The position numbers were made by a program, and so were the translations under genes. Below are positions 32,766 to 43,620 of a stretch of 64,000 nt of DNA, one piece after another (within the stretch, counting starts at the first letter, position 1; every line of letters starts with the position of its first letter). The stretch is taken from NCBI GenBank assembly GCA_934045905.1, contig OW203773.1, positions 22,245,246 to 22,309,245 of the forward strand. Direction: 5' to 3'. The stretch is from Leuctra nigra (taxonomy: Eukaryota > Arthropoda > Insecta > Plecoptera > Leuctridae). The notes beneath the pieces are model-generated. The model was not told the DNA's origin, did not search any database, and worked only from the letters and a program-made list of their open reading frames with translations.

Positions 32766-32836
32766 TCGCAGCGTGGAGCAGTGGTTACAGCTGCAGCGTG
32801 CTAATTCGACGACCCGAGTTCGATTCCAGCTTACTT
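32766..32836 (+). repeat. tRNA-derived SINE-like head
   Basis: TGGAGCAGTGG (A-box like) and GAGTTCGATTCC (a near-perfect B box) are about 37 bases apart, the right spacing for a polymerase III promoter. There is no intact cloverleaf. It begins right after the A-rich tail of the non-LTR fragment, so it could be a separate SINE insertion or part of a composite. Confidence 0.6.
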
Positions 32837-33402
32837 CATATAAATTGTATATCATGTACTAATTGCAATGTCTTCTATCACACAGTACACATTATCTGCT
32901 TGCACAAAACTGGACATATTTTTCTATTTTGACCACTATAATACTTGTTTTTAATACTGCAACATGAACTATAGTAGCGCTTTCCGTAGCTAATTTTGGA
33001 ACTAGAGTGATGCCAATTAGGTGGTTGATACGTGATGATAGGTGATGATGATAGGTGGTTGATATGTGTGTGATTCTTCTAAGCGTATTGATGATAGCTG
33101 AGGGATACGTGATAATAGGTGTATGATACCATGATGATATTATAGTGATACGTGATGATAGGTATTGATGATAGGTAAGTGATACTTGACGGTAGGAGTG
33201 TGATGCTTATGATGATAGGTAGGTGATGCCAATGAGACACGTGATGATACGTATCACTTACCTATTATCAATCTCGTATCATTTTGACACAAATAATACC
33301 ACCTAGATACCAGTTATATGATATGTATGTGATATGTATGTGATATCACGATGATGATACGAGTGGGATACGACTGGGATACGTAACATTTCTGTACGGG
33401 AT

Positions 33403-34719
33403 TGTCACATCAAAAAATAAAATTATATCTAATCCAAAGCCACATAAAACATTTGTGAAAAGTAAATCTAATGTAAACATATTTTCACGAGACTCTCGTA
33501 TCATGCAGCGTCGCTATTTGTCTTTGCAATTGTTAATTGGATCGATGTGACAATGAAATCGAGATGATATCTTGCTTGAAGAGAACCAGTGGAGTGATGA
33601 TCATGAACAAGCTGGATGTAACAAGCATATTACTTGCTACGTTTCACGAAGAAATCGCCACAAGGAAGCGGAAGCTGTGTCTGCAACTTATCTCATTTAT
33701 CTCTCAGGGATACCAGAGAGATTGTTTAAGAGGATGATGGAAACCCGGGACAAGAAATAAAAGTTCGTGAATAAAGAAGGCACATGAACTGTCACATAAA
33801 TATATAGATTATGGCAGACCACTTTTCATTAGTACATCCAGAAAGAAAACATTCAGTAAATATTCAGATCACAAAAATCCTGCAATAAATCATAACAATC
33901 TGTATTCATATCATTACAATATTATTAGCCTTGTATTATAAACAAACATTAATTATTTTATTTCTGTCAAATACTTTTTTTATTAATTCAACAAATTTCT
34001 TTGATTTTTTTATATGAAATGGTATTTGCTTCTACTGACATTCTTCAAAATCCTTACTTATCTCGGTACTTTAAGTAAAATTAACTTGGAATTCGGTGAT
34101 GATCAATATTCGCCTAACAGACAAGGGACTGATGGCGTTGCTCAGGACAACACAGAGGGACTTCTAAGAAGATACCGATTACCTACACGCAAATCGATTC
34201 TGTTGCAGCTTGAAATACTTATTTTGTTTTAAATACTTGATTATGCGAAATACCCCTCAGTGCAATTATTTTAATTTAAAACCTGAATTTGGAAAACATG
34301 AATGACGCCATTTTGCCACATAAGGTACCGTAAAAATGAACATTTGGTAAAAAAATCAATAATTTTCATAAAAATATATTACAGGTGTGGTTTATTAGAA
34401 ATTATAGAAATATAGAAATTATAGGAAATATAGTATCGTTGGGAGTCATGAATTACAAGCATATCGGCAAATTACCTCAAAAATTCTTCGGTAGGTTTGG
34501 CAACATTTGGAGCTTGGAAATTCCTTTAGAGAAAAGATCCAAGTCTAAGTATAGCAAATGTTTAGTGCTGTTGATTATTCCTTGTACAGTAAAATGAAAA
34601 TATTTGCTAATAAAATAAGATATGATATGACAGTGATGGTGTTACTTGAAGAGTTATCATAGAGAATTAACGACTAATAATTATACGTAAGTAAAGTGTG
34701 AAAATTCTCCCCGATTAAG
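33403..34719. other. unassigned AT-rich DNA
   Basis: Short overlapping frames (33537-33760, 34014-34232, 34385-34597) have no motif and no paralogue in the window. A short ACGCCATTTTGCC word near 34307 recalls repeat F. No gene is called. Confidence 0.4.
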
Positions 34720-34723
34720 AAAG

Positions 34724-34795
34724 CGCCCTGATAGCTCAATTGGTAACGCATGTGGTCGATAACAAAAAGGGGTCTCTGATCGACCCTATAGTCTG
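34724..34795 (+). repeat. tRNA-like head in front of a GC-rich island
   Basis: CTGATAGCTCAATTGGTAAC is a good A-box region of a tRNA-type promoter; the B-box equivalent (TCTGATCGACCCTA) is degraded. It directly precedes the GGCCAG-rich block, so the two may form one SINE-like element. Confidence 0.5.
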
Positions 34796-35300
34796 TGACA
34801 TGAACGTCTACCCAGTAAACACATCATGCTGGCTCGATGAAGGCACGGTGATGGGCCAGTACCGGCCACTCTGGCAAGGTGCTGGCCACGAACAAGATTG
34901 TGCATTCAAAGATCATGCTGGCCAACATCAATGAAGCCGGTACTGGCCCAGTGCTGGCTGGCCTGCATGTGGCCGGCAGCAAGTAGCTTGCATTGTGCTT
35001 GCACCTAGACTATACAGTTATAGCCAGATCTGGCCAGAAGCTGACGTCGTCAAGGCGCGATGCAGGCAAGGTACTGGCCATACGGAACAATGCTGGCTAC
35101 TTGCTGGCTGCGTGAAGGCCAGGACTCTGGCAAGGTGAAGGCTGAGTGCTGGCCAGCCGGTACAGACAACGTTCTGGCCAAAGCGACACATTTTTACCGG
35201 GCCGGTAACGGCCACGGCTTTTTGCCGGTACTGGGCCAGTACCGACCAATTGCTCTGGCCGGTACTGGCAGCATGCTAGAGCAGCACGAATTATAGCTAT
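34796..35300. repeat. GC-rich island of TACTGGCC/GGCCAGTA words
   Basis: About 500 bases are strikingly GC-richer than the surroundings and built from imperfect repeats of TACTGGCC, TGCTGGC and GGCCAGTACCGGCC, with no fixed period. The words are partly self-complementary, so strong secondary structure is likely. The frames at 34740-34934, 35018-35215 and 35060-35296 are read through these repeats and are not supported as genes. Confidence 0.6.
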
Positions 35301-35599
35301 GACACTCTGTGAATGACAGAGTGGAAAATATGTTCTTACAACAACAATGTAGTTAGGAATTTTTCTTTCTGGGGTTCAAATTGAAATAAAATTTTAAATT
35401 ATATACAACAATATATTATTAATTTTACACTAAATTTAAATGTTGTGTTTTACTTTTTGCATAGGTCAAATCATCGGGAGATTATTTCACGCAAATGTTT
35501 GTTTTATAATCATCTCACAGGCAACATCCTAAAACCGAGAAAGAGAATATCTTTAGAAATACGAAGTTCTCACAGGGTTTACTTTTCGAAAGCAATGGA

Positions 35600-35867
35600 A
35601 CTAATTTAAATTTTTATTAAATGTTTATATCAACGAGAGCGCCATATGCGTACACAGAGCAAATGCATTATTACAAAACTTTGACAACTGGACATAGAGT
35701 ACACGAATTTAATTGTGTAAAAATTTACACATATTCTGTGAGGAATATAACAGAGGTTTTAATGTTAATTATTTTTTTATTCTTGTTTGAGTGATGACAT
35801 GATAAGATTTAAGGTACTATCATACATAAAATTTTATGAAATAATAAAAATAAATGTAAAATTATCT
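35600..35867. repeat. family A copy, 5' part, interrupted by the foldback element
   Basis: The run from ACGAGAGCGCCA through ACTGGACAT, TTACACA, TCTGTGAGGAATATAACAGA and TTGAGTGATGACATGAT matches the segment before the family A core at 37.17, 40.42, 43.16 and 49.7 kb. Confidence 0.6.
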
Positions 35868-36439
35868 ATAATTATTAGGTTTACAATTTCTAATAAAAAA
35901 TGTGTTTCAACTCTACTAGGATTTTTTAAATAATTAAAAAGTGAGAAAGGCGTGCACTATTTTGTGGTTCTTGGGCAAAGTTTAACTGCTCATTCCTCAC
36001 AGCATCAATCTTGAAAATAAATGCAGCTCTAAAAAAATAAATGAAATACCAACTTCTAGTTGAGCGATTTTGATACTCTCTTTTTTTTTAAGAATTGTAA
36101 TTTTATAACACAGGGTATGAACCACCATGACTGATATTGGATTGTTAGATAATTTTTTAAATAATACTGTATAATTTGTAATTAAACAAATAAAAAATTG
36201 AACTTCGTTAGTTGTTTTATGAAAACTAATACACCCACATTGTTCCTAGAGGTTCATACCCTAAGTTATTTGACCACTATATCTTTATCCATGTTATTGT
36301 TATGAATTTATAAAAATAGTTATAATTTTACATTGTTACAATTTTTCAGCAATGCATACGAGGAGATAAAAAAATATATTTCTATTCTGTACTTACATAG
36401 GAGTAACATACATTTTAAAAATTATGACCTTTTCTTAAC

Positions 36440-36930
36440 AAATTTGGATGTGAACTTGCTGCAGGAGTTGAGACTGATCTGTACAGAACAATGCTTATGA
36501 AAACAACCTCCGATCAACATCATGGGACTTGCACATGCGCGGCTACAGAGTAGGATGAAACATGCAAATCAATATAATTTTCGTAGTCCCAAAAATATTA
36601 ACAATTTATTACACTTAATGTTGCACGGGTGACGAAACTAATTAGAAACTACTCAGTCCGCTAAAGAAGAGAAAAGGAACGGGATGAGAAGAGACGGCAC
36701 GGAGAAACCGGCATGACTGAGTGCCCAGTGAGATTAGAACATGACCAGAGAATGACAAGAGAATAAACAGATGATAATCAATACACCATCTGTAGCAAAA
36801 CACGGGCTTATGTCAGGAAATAACTATATGAAAAACATATATTACAATACAATTATTAAATTTCCAAGCGGTTTCAATTCAAAATTGTGTTGATAACGAG
36901 ATTGTTATGATGTGGCTTAAAACAGTGAAA
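36440..36930. repeat. family A copy
   Basis: Core landmarks are present (GTGAACTTGCTGCAGGAG to GATTGTTATGATGTG), with the variant CGCGGCTACAGAGTAGG and an extra block GACGGCACGGAGAAACCGGC. Confidence 0.8.
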
Positions 36931-37319
36931 AAAAACATACCATCCAAGTATTATCAGTCTATTTGTACCACAGTTCTGGTAAAATCTGCCAAACGGAGCA
37001 TAAAAAACCACAAGTTCAGGATTACAAATCCAAATGTGGCCAGCACGCTTACACTTTTGAAATGTATACCTGCTACAAGCCCTGAAAAAAGTAAACCGAG
37101 CTTCTACATCACCTATAGTGAGTGATAATTTAAATAATTGAACTTTTGGGTTTTAATTAAAGTTTATTTCTATGAGAGCACCAGATATGTAAAGATGTGT
37201 GTAGATGTGACAAGTGGACATTGAATAAATGAATATGTATGCAATGTATGCAATTATGTATGCAAATTTACACAAATTCTGTGAGGAAAATAACAGAAAA
37301 TTTAACTTGTTTCGATTTT

Positions 37320-37715
37320 AAATTGAACTTTTTATTCTTGGTTGAGTGATGACGTGATGAGATATAAGTAGCAACAGTTGAACTTGCTGCAGGAGTTGAG
37401 ACTGATCTGTACAGAACAATGCTTATGAAAACAACCTCCGATCAACATCATGGGACTTGCACATGCGCGGCTACAGAGTAGGATGAAACATGCAAATCAA
37501 TATAATTTTCGTAGTCCCAAAAATATTAACAATTTATTACACTTAATGTTGCACGGGTGACGAAACTAATTAGAAACTACTCAGTCCGCTAAAGAAGAGA
37601 AAAGGAACGGGATGAGAAGAGACGGCACGGAGAAACCGGCATGACTGAGTGCCCAGTGAGATTAGAACACGACCAGTGAATGACAAGAGAATAAACAGAT
37701 GATAATCAATACACC
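37320..37715. repeat. family A copy, truncated by the right arm
   Basis: Carries the core from GTTGAACTTGCTGCAGG to CAATACACCA and is cut where the inverted arm begins. Confidence 0.75.
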
Positions 37716-38188
37716 ATTTTTATAAATTCATAACAATAACATGGATAAAGATATAGTGGTCAAATAACTTAGGGTATGAACCTCTAGGAACAATGTGGGT
37801 GTATTAGTTTTCATAAAACAACTAACGAAGTTCAATTTTTTATTTGTTTAATTACAAATTATACAGTATTATTTAAAAAATTATCTAACAATCCAATATC
37901 AGTCATGGTGGTTCATACCCTGTGTTATAAAATTACAATTCTTATAAAAAAAGAGAGTATCAAAATCGCTCAACTAGAAGTTGGTATTTCATTTATTTTT
38001 TTAGAGCTGCATTTATTTTCAAGATTGATGCTGTGAGGAATGAGCAGTTAAACTTTGCCCAAGAACCACAAAATAGTGCACGCCTTTCTCACTTTTTAAT
38101 TATTTAAAAAATCCTAGTAGAGTTGAAACACATTTTTTATTAGAAATTGTAAACCTAATAATTATCCCCAGTTATTGCCAACATCTTC

Positions 38189-39307
38189 ATGCAAGATTTT
38201 GAGATAAAAGCTCTCGAGTCGGCGCCACTCAAGCCGCGGTGCTGGCTACGGTATGTTGACGATGTGTTTGCTATCTGGGAACATGGTTCAGATAATCTGC
38301 AGGTTTTCCTTCAACATTTGAATGTTATACATCCAAAAATTAAGTTTACTATGGAACTAGAAGCTGACGAGAAGATCGCCTTTTTAGACTGTTTAGTTTT
38401 GAAGAAACCCAATGGTATGCTCGGTCACACCGTTTATCGGAAGCCGACGCATACAAACAGACATCTCAATGCATCATCCCACCATCATCCGGCGCAGATC
38501 CGCTCTGTAGCTTACACGTTGGCTACCCGGTCGAAGAGGATTGCAGATGCCGACAACATTGGTGCTGAGGCTCACTTTCTGCGAGATGAACTTATCCAGA
38601 ATGGCTACCCAAACCGCGTGTTTCATAAAGCTTGGAACCGTGTTCCAAGAGCAGAGCAGGACGTTGTAGAAGATGAGGCGTCGTCAGAAGAGGAGGCGTC
38701 TTCTGAAGCTCAACCGGAAAGTCCGAAACTAGCCTTCCTGCCATACATTCGAGGAGTGACGGACTGGGTGAGCCGCCTTCTTGCAGAAGTAAACATCAAG
38801 ACCATCTTCAACACAGACAGGAAGATAGGGGCGATGCTGAGGCCGGTCAAGGATCAAATACATTTAGAGAAGAAGGGGGTTTATGAAATTCCCTGCTCGG
38901 ATTGTATTCGAACGTATGTTGGCCAAACAGGTCGATATATGTCCACTCGGCTTAAAGAACATCGTCGAGACGTCAGGAACAAGACCACCACGTCATCGCT
39001 AGCGACACATGTACTGAACACTGGACACTCCATCAATTTCGATGCTATGAGGCCTCTTGTTGCAGTTGAGAACTGTGCCATACGGTCTATCCGCGAGGCG
39101 ATTGAAATTGAGAGAAGGCCTCACAACTGCAACAAGAGAGAAGATAGTATCTACCTGCCTCATGCTTGGAAGCCAGTGTTGGCTAAAATAAGGGTGCAGC
39201 CTACAGAACCTGCAACGCCTTCCCAGCCAGCTGCTTTGAGCCATCCTCTTCAATGCGATTCAGACCCTCCTGCACTCTGCACGAGGAGCCGCATGGGACG
39301 CAGCTAG
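38189..39307 (+). pseudogene. Penelope-like RT C-terminus fused to GIY-YIG endonuclease
   Basis: The 372-codon frame begins in the RT palm. YVDDVFAIWEHG is the catalytic motif C, followed by KIAFLDCLV (D/E motifs) and a thumb helix region. An acidic linker (EDEASSEEEASSE) precedes the endonuclease: GVYEIPC.DC, TYVGQTGR, KEHRRDVR and IREAIEIERRPHN. The frame has no stop and is identical in length at 41444-42562, so selection or recent duplication has kept it. It lacks RT motifs 1 to B, so it cannot reverse transcribe alone. The frame is open a few codons upstream of the ATG. Confidence 0.88.
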
Positions 39308-39460
39308 TTTTTGGACTGATGACTACGCATGCCCAATGATTTTTGACTCTGCTTTCTGATTCTATGTGTAATTGTTGTTTTTTATAAGTCTCTATGATGT
39401 TATCTGTTTTGTTTTCTCTTTTTAAAATGTTACATTTCCGAGCCTGATGAGGGGTGACAC

Positions 39461-39975
39461 CACGGCAGAGAGATATATATAGATATACACTTACACTATA
39501 GCAGAGGTATTCTCACTCCACCAATGAACGTGAAGCCTTTTCGACATGAGAAATAATTGGGGTACCCGGCATCGTTAGCGCATATATCAGCACTAGTGGT
39601 AAAAATATGAACTAACTGCTAAATTTACCCATTGAGCCGTCGTTGCATTTATGTGCTATGCACGATCTTCTTTTGTTTTATATCAGATATTTACAATTAA
39701 ACTATAAAACTATTAAATATCGTCAAATAACAGCTATTCTGCGTGCCAGCAGGCACATCAAGTGTAAACTATGAATTAGCGGTTGAGCCATCGTCAGGGA
39801 TTGGTCATCAAGTAGTTTACTCTTCACGCTATAGACGTCGCTTAAATCACCGGGGCCACCAAGATTTCCCCAATCACAGGGTCTGAAAAGGCTTCACTGC
39901 GGTCAATGTTATCGGTATAGGAGTGAGACAACCGTCTCTACTAGTATGAATGTAGTAATGATGTCCATGAATCTT
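39461..39975. mobile_element. 515-bp non-autonomous insertion in the PLE-2 hammerhead
   Basis: GGTGACAC flanks this segment at 39453-39460 and 39976-39983, and unit 2 (42.7 kb) has the same site with one copy and no insert. Imperfect inverted arms lie inside (about 39507-39562 and 39868-39929, sharing TCTCACTCC, GTGAAGCCTTTTC and ATTGGGG). The outermost bases do not pair, so the family is unclear; an 8-bp duplication would suit hAT. It encodes nothing. Confidence 0.7.
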
Positions 39976-40575
39976 GGTGACACAGTTCACTTGAAACGTC
40001 GCTCCAATTAAAAACCTAGAATTCATACCGTATTAGTTTATTTTATATATTAATGATGTGTTCTGAAACATTAAGAAGCTATATGAAAAACATATATTTC
40101 AATACAATTATTAAATTTTCAAGCGGTTTCAATTCAAAATTGTGTTGATAACGAGATTGTTATGATGTGGCTTAAAACAGTGAAAAAAAACATACCATCC
40201 AAGTATTATCAGTCTATTTGTACCACAGTTCTGGTAAAATCTGCCAAACGGAGCATAAAAAACCACAAGTTCAGGATAACAAATCCAAATGTGGCCAGCA
40301 CGCTTACACTTTTGAAATGTATACCTGCTACAAGCCCTGAAAAAAGTAAACCGAGCTTCTACATCACCTATAGTGAGTGATAATTTAAATAATTGAACTT
40401 TTGGGTTTTAATTAAAGTTTATTTCTATGAGAGCACCAGATATGTAAAGATGTGTGTAGATGTGACAAGTGGACATTGAATAAATGAATATGTATGCAAT
40501 GTATGCAATTATGTATGCAAATTTACACAAATTCTGTGAGGAAAATAACAGAAAATTTAACTTGTTTCGATTTTA

Positions 40576-40970
40576 AATTGAACTTTTTATTCTTGGTTGA
40601 GTGATGACGTGATGAGATATAAGAAGCAACAGGTGAACTTGCTGCAGGAGTTGAGACTGATCTGTACAGAACAATGCTTATGAAAACAACCTCCGATCAA
40701 CATCATGGGACTTGCACATGCGCGGCTACAGAGTAGGATGAAACATGCAAATCAATATAATTTTCGTAGTCCCAAAAATATTAACAATTTATTACACTTA
40801 ATGTTGCACGGGTGACGAAACTAATTAGAAACTACTCAGTCCGCTAAAGAAGAGAAAAGGAACGGGATGAGAAGAGACGGCACGGAGAAACCGGCATGAC
40901 TGAGTGCCCAGTGAGATTAGAACACGACCAGTGAATGACAAGAGAATAAACAGATGATAATCAATACACC
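40576..40970. repeat. family A copy in unit 2
   Basis: Same content as 37320-37715, ending at the 450-bp arm. Confidence 0.75.
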
Positions 40971-41443
40971 ATTTTTATAAATTCATAACAATAACATGGA
41001 TAAAGATATAGTGGTCAAATAACTTAGGGTATGAACCTCTAGGAACAATGTGGGTGTATTAGTTTTCATAAAACAACTAACGAAGTTCAATTTTTTATTT
41101 GTTTAATTACAAATTATACAGTATTATTTAAAAAATTATCTAACAATCCAATATCAGTCATGGTGGTTCATACCCTGTGTTATAAAATTACAATTCTTAT
41201 AAAAAAAGAGAGTATCAAAATCGCTCAACTAGAAGTTGGTATTTCATTTATTTTTTTAGAGCTGCATTTATTTTCAAGATTGATGCTGTGAGGAATGAGC
41301 AGTTAAACTTTGCCCAAGAACCACAAAATAGTGCACGCCTTTCTCACTTTTTAATTATTTAAAAAATCCTAGTAGAGTTGAAACACATTTTTTATTAGAA
41401 ATTGTAAACCTAATAATTATCCCCAGTTATTGCCAACATCTTC

Positions 41444-42562
41444 ATGCAAGATTTTGAGATAAAAGCTCTCGAGTCGGCGCCACTCAAGCCGCGGTGCTGG
41501 CTACGGTATGTTGACGATGTGTTTGCTATCTGGGAACATGGTTCAGATAATCTGCAGGTTTTCCTTCAACATTTGAATGTTATACATCCAAAAATTAAGT
41601 TTACTATGGAACTAGAAGCTGACGAGAAGATCGCCTTTTTAGACTGTTTAGTTTTGAAGAAACCCAATGGTATGCTCGGTCACACCGTTTATCGGAAGCC
41701 GACGCATACAAACAGACATCTCAATGCATCATCCCACCATCATCCGGCGCAGATCCGCTCTGTAGCTTACACGTTGGCTACCCGGTCGAAGAGGATTGCA
41801 GATGCCGACAACATTGGTGCTGAGGCTCACTTTCTGCGAGATGAACTTATCCAGAATGGCTACCCAAACCGCGTGTTTCATAAAGCTTGGAACCGTGTTC
41901 CAAGAGCAGAGCAGGACGTTGTAGAAGATGAGGCGTCGTCAGAAGAGGAGGCGTCTTCTGAAGCTCAACCGGAAAGTCCGAAACTAGCCTTCCTGCCATA
42001 CATTCGAGGAGTGACGGACTGGGTGAGCCGCCTTCTTGCAGAAGTAAACATCAAGACCATCTTCAACACAGACAGGAAGATAGGGGCGATGCTGAGGCCG
42101 GTCAAGGATCAAATACATTTAGAGAAGAAGGGGGTTTATGAAATTCCCTGCTCGGATTGTATTCGAACGTATGTTGGCCAAACAGGTCGATATATGTCCA
42201 CTCGGCTTAAAGAACATCGTCGAGACGTCAGGAACAAGACCACCACGTCATCGCTAGCGACACATGTACTGAACACTGGACACTCCATCAATTTCGATGC
42301 TATGAGGCCTCTTGTTGCAGTTGAGAACTGTGCCATACGGTCTATCCGCGAGGCGATTGAAATTGAGAGAAGGCCTCACAACTGCAACAAGAGAGAAGAT
42401 AGTATCTACCTGCCTCATGCTTGGAAGCCAGTGTTGGCTAAAATAAGGGTGCAGCCTACAGAACCTGCAACGCCTTCCCAGCCAGCTGCTTTGAGCCATC
42501 CTCTTCAATGCGATTCAGACCCTCCTGCACTCTGCACGAGGAGCCGCATGGGACGCAGCTAG
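41444..42562 (+). pseudogene. Penelope-like RT C-terminus and GIY-YIG endonuclease, second copy
   Basis: This 372-codon frame gives the same protein as 38189-39307: YVDD catalytic motif, acidic linker, GIY-YIG endonuclease with CxxC, and a Pro/Ser-rich tail ending RSRMGRS. The identity at protein level across two units points to a recent tandem duplication. The RT N-terminus is missing here too. Confidence 0.88.
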
Positions 42563-42694
42563 TTTTTGGACTGATGACTACGCATGCCCAATGATTTTTG
42601 ACTCTGCTTTCTGATTCTATGTGTAATTGTTGTTTTTTATAAGTCTCTATGATGTTATCTGTTTTGTTTTCTCTTTTTAAAATGTTACATTTCC

Positions 42695-42736
42695 GAGCCT
42701 GATGAGGGGTGACACAGTTCACTTGAAACGTCGCTC
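42695..42736 (+). ncRNA. type I hammerhead ribozyme motif of PLE-3
   Basis: All parts are present: stem I GAGC (42695-42698) with GCTC (42733-42736), core CTGATGA (42699-42705), stem II GGGTGA/TCACTT (42707-42712 and 42719-42724, two G-U pairs), GAAA (42725-42728), then C-G as a minimal helix III and cleavage triplet GTC (42730-42732). Hammerheads with almost no helix III are characteristic of PLEs and are reported to cleave best as dimers, which tandem copies would supply. Confidence 0.8.
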
Positions 42737-42810
42737 CAATTAAAAACCTAGAATTCATACCGTATTAGTTTATTTTATATATAAATGATGTGTTCTGAAA
42801 CATTAAGAAG

Positions 42811-43620
42811 CTATATGAAAAACATATATTTCAATACAATTATTAAATTTCCAAGCGGTTTCAATTCAAAATTGTGTTGATAACGAGATTGTTATGATGT
42901 GGCTTAAAACAGTGAAAAAAAACATACCATCCAAGTATTATCAGTCTATTTGTACCACAGTTCTGGTAAAATCTGCCAAACGGAGCATAAAAAACCACAA
43001 GTTCAGGATTACAAATCCAAATGTGGCCAGCACGCTTACACTTTTGAAATGTATACCTGCTACAAGCCCTGAAAAAAGTAAACCGAGCTTCTACATCACC
43101 TATAGTGAGTGAATATTTAAATAATTGAACTTTTGGGTTTTAATTAAAGTTTATTTCTATGAGAGCACCAGATATGTAAAGATGTGTGTAGATGTGACAA
43201 GTGGACATTGAATAAATGAATATGTATGCAATGTATGCAATTATGTATGCAAATTTACACAAATTCTGTGAGGAAAATAACAGAAAATTTAACTTGTTTC
43301 GATTTTAAATTGAACTTTTTATTCTTGGTTGAGTGATGACGTGATGAGATATAAGAAGCAACAGTTGAACTTGCTGCAGGAGTTGAGACTGATCTGTACA
43401 GAACAATGCTTATGAAAACAACCTCCTATCAACATCATGGGACTTGCACATGCGCGGATACAGTGTAGGAAGAAACATGTAAATGAAAAGAATTCTTATC
43501 GAATCTATTACATATTAATATAGTCTCATAATTGTTTCAAAGTGTGTCGCAATTTTTGCCGCACGGGTGACGAACCTAATTAGAAACTTCTCCGTCCGCT
43601 ATAAAGAAGAAAATGTTGAA
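42811..43620. repeat. tandem unit 3, partial, passing into another family A subtype
   Basis: Identical to units 1 and 2 up to about 43450, then follows the sequence type of the 49.9-50.1 kb family A copy (GGATACAGTGTAGG, AATTCTTATCGAATCTA, TTTCAAAGTGTGTCGCAATT). The switch suggests recombination between family A copies. Confidence 0.75.

Larger units (their letters stand above)
31415..33402. mobile_element. 2-kb foldback element with minisatellite arms
   Basis: The ends are inverted: ATCCCGGACAGAAA at 31415 and the complement of ATCCCGTACAGAAA ending at 33402. Inward of each end are long arrays of GTATCA/TATCATCACCTATCA words, on the right in complementary orientation (TGATGATAGGTGATGATAGG). 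The whole can fold back on itself. A truncated non-LTR fragment and a SINE-like head occupy the centre (about 31.98-32.9 kb). Foldback elements with internally repetitive arms are known in insects; no transposase is visible. Confidence 0.75.
35868..38165. mobile_element. 2.3-kb element with 450-bp inverted arms
   Basis: The left arm 35868-36317 is the reverse complement of 37716-38165, almost base for base, starting ATAATTATTAGGTTTACAAT. The 1.4-kb centre holds family A sequence. The right arm ends exactly where Penelope coding sequence begins. It may be a foldback DNA element, or an inverted duplication made during PLE insertion; no transposase or clear target duplication decides this. The right arm recurs at 40971-41420 in tandem unit 2. 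Confidence 0.75.
36824..40078 (+). repeat. tandem composite unit 1 (3255 bp)
   Basis: The unit starts CTATATGAAAAACATAT and contains family A sequence, the right 450-bp arm, a PLE 3' half and its tail. It is repeated at 40079 and begins again at 42811. Unit 1 exceeds unit 2 by exactly 523 bases, which is the 515-bp insertion at 39461 plus its 8-bp target duplication. The 72-codon frame at 36907-37125 recurs identically in all three units but is broken in the 49.3 kb family A copy, so I do not treat it as a gene. Confidence 0.85.
38164..40078 (+). mobile_element. PLE-2: Penelope-like 3' half with an insertion in its tail
   Basis: PLE homology starts abruptly at SPVIANIF in the RT palm, directly after the inverted arm, and runs through the endonuclease, a ~140-bp 3' UTR and the hammerhead region. 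The 5' half is missing. A 515-bp element splits the hammerhead. The element tail (AACCTAGAATTCATACCG...ATTAAGAAG) meets the next unit at 40079. Confidence 0.8.
40079..42810 (+). repeat. tandem composite unit 2 (2732 bp)
   Basis: Matches unit 1 almost base for base apart from the missing 523 bases and scattered substitutions (for example GGATAACAAATCC here versus GGATTACAAATCC in units 1 and 3). Confidence 0.85.
41419..42810 (+). mobile_element. PLE-3: Penelope-like 3' half with uninterrupted tail
   Basis: The tandem copy of PLE-2, starting at the same palm position after the same arm, without the insertion, so the 3' end and hammerhead are complete. Confidence 0.82.

Noticed and set aside
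20703..34795. Intact tRNA genes at 20.7, 32.77 and 34.72 kb
   Set aside because: A and B boxes are recognisable but the acceptor and anticodon stems do not form; they fit SINE heads or relics.
36907..43112. 72-codon frame identical in three tandem units
   Set aside because: Identity follows from recent tandem duplication; in the more distant family A copy at 49.25 kb the frame is broken, so coding constraint is not supported.
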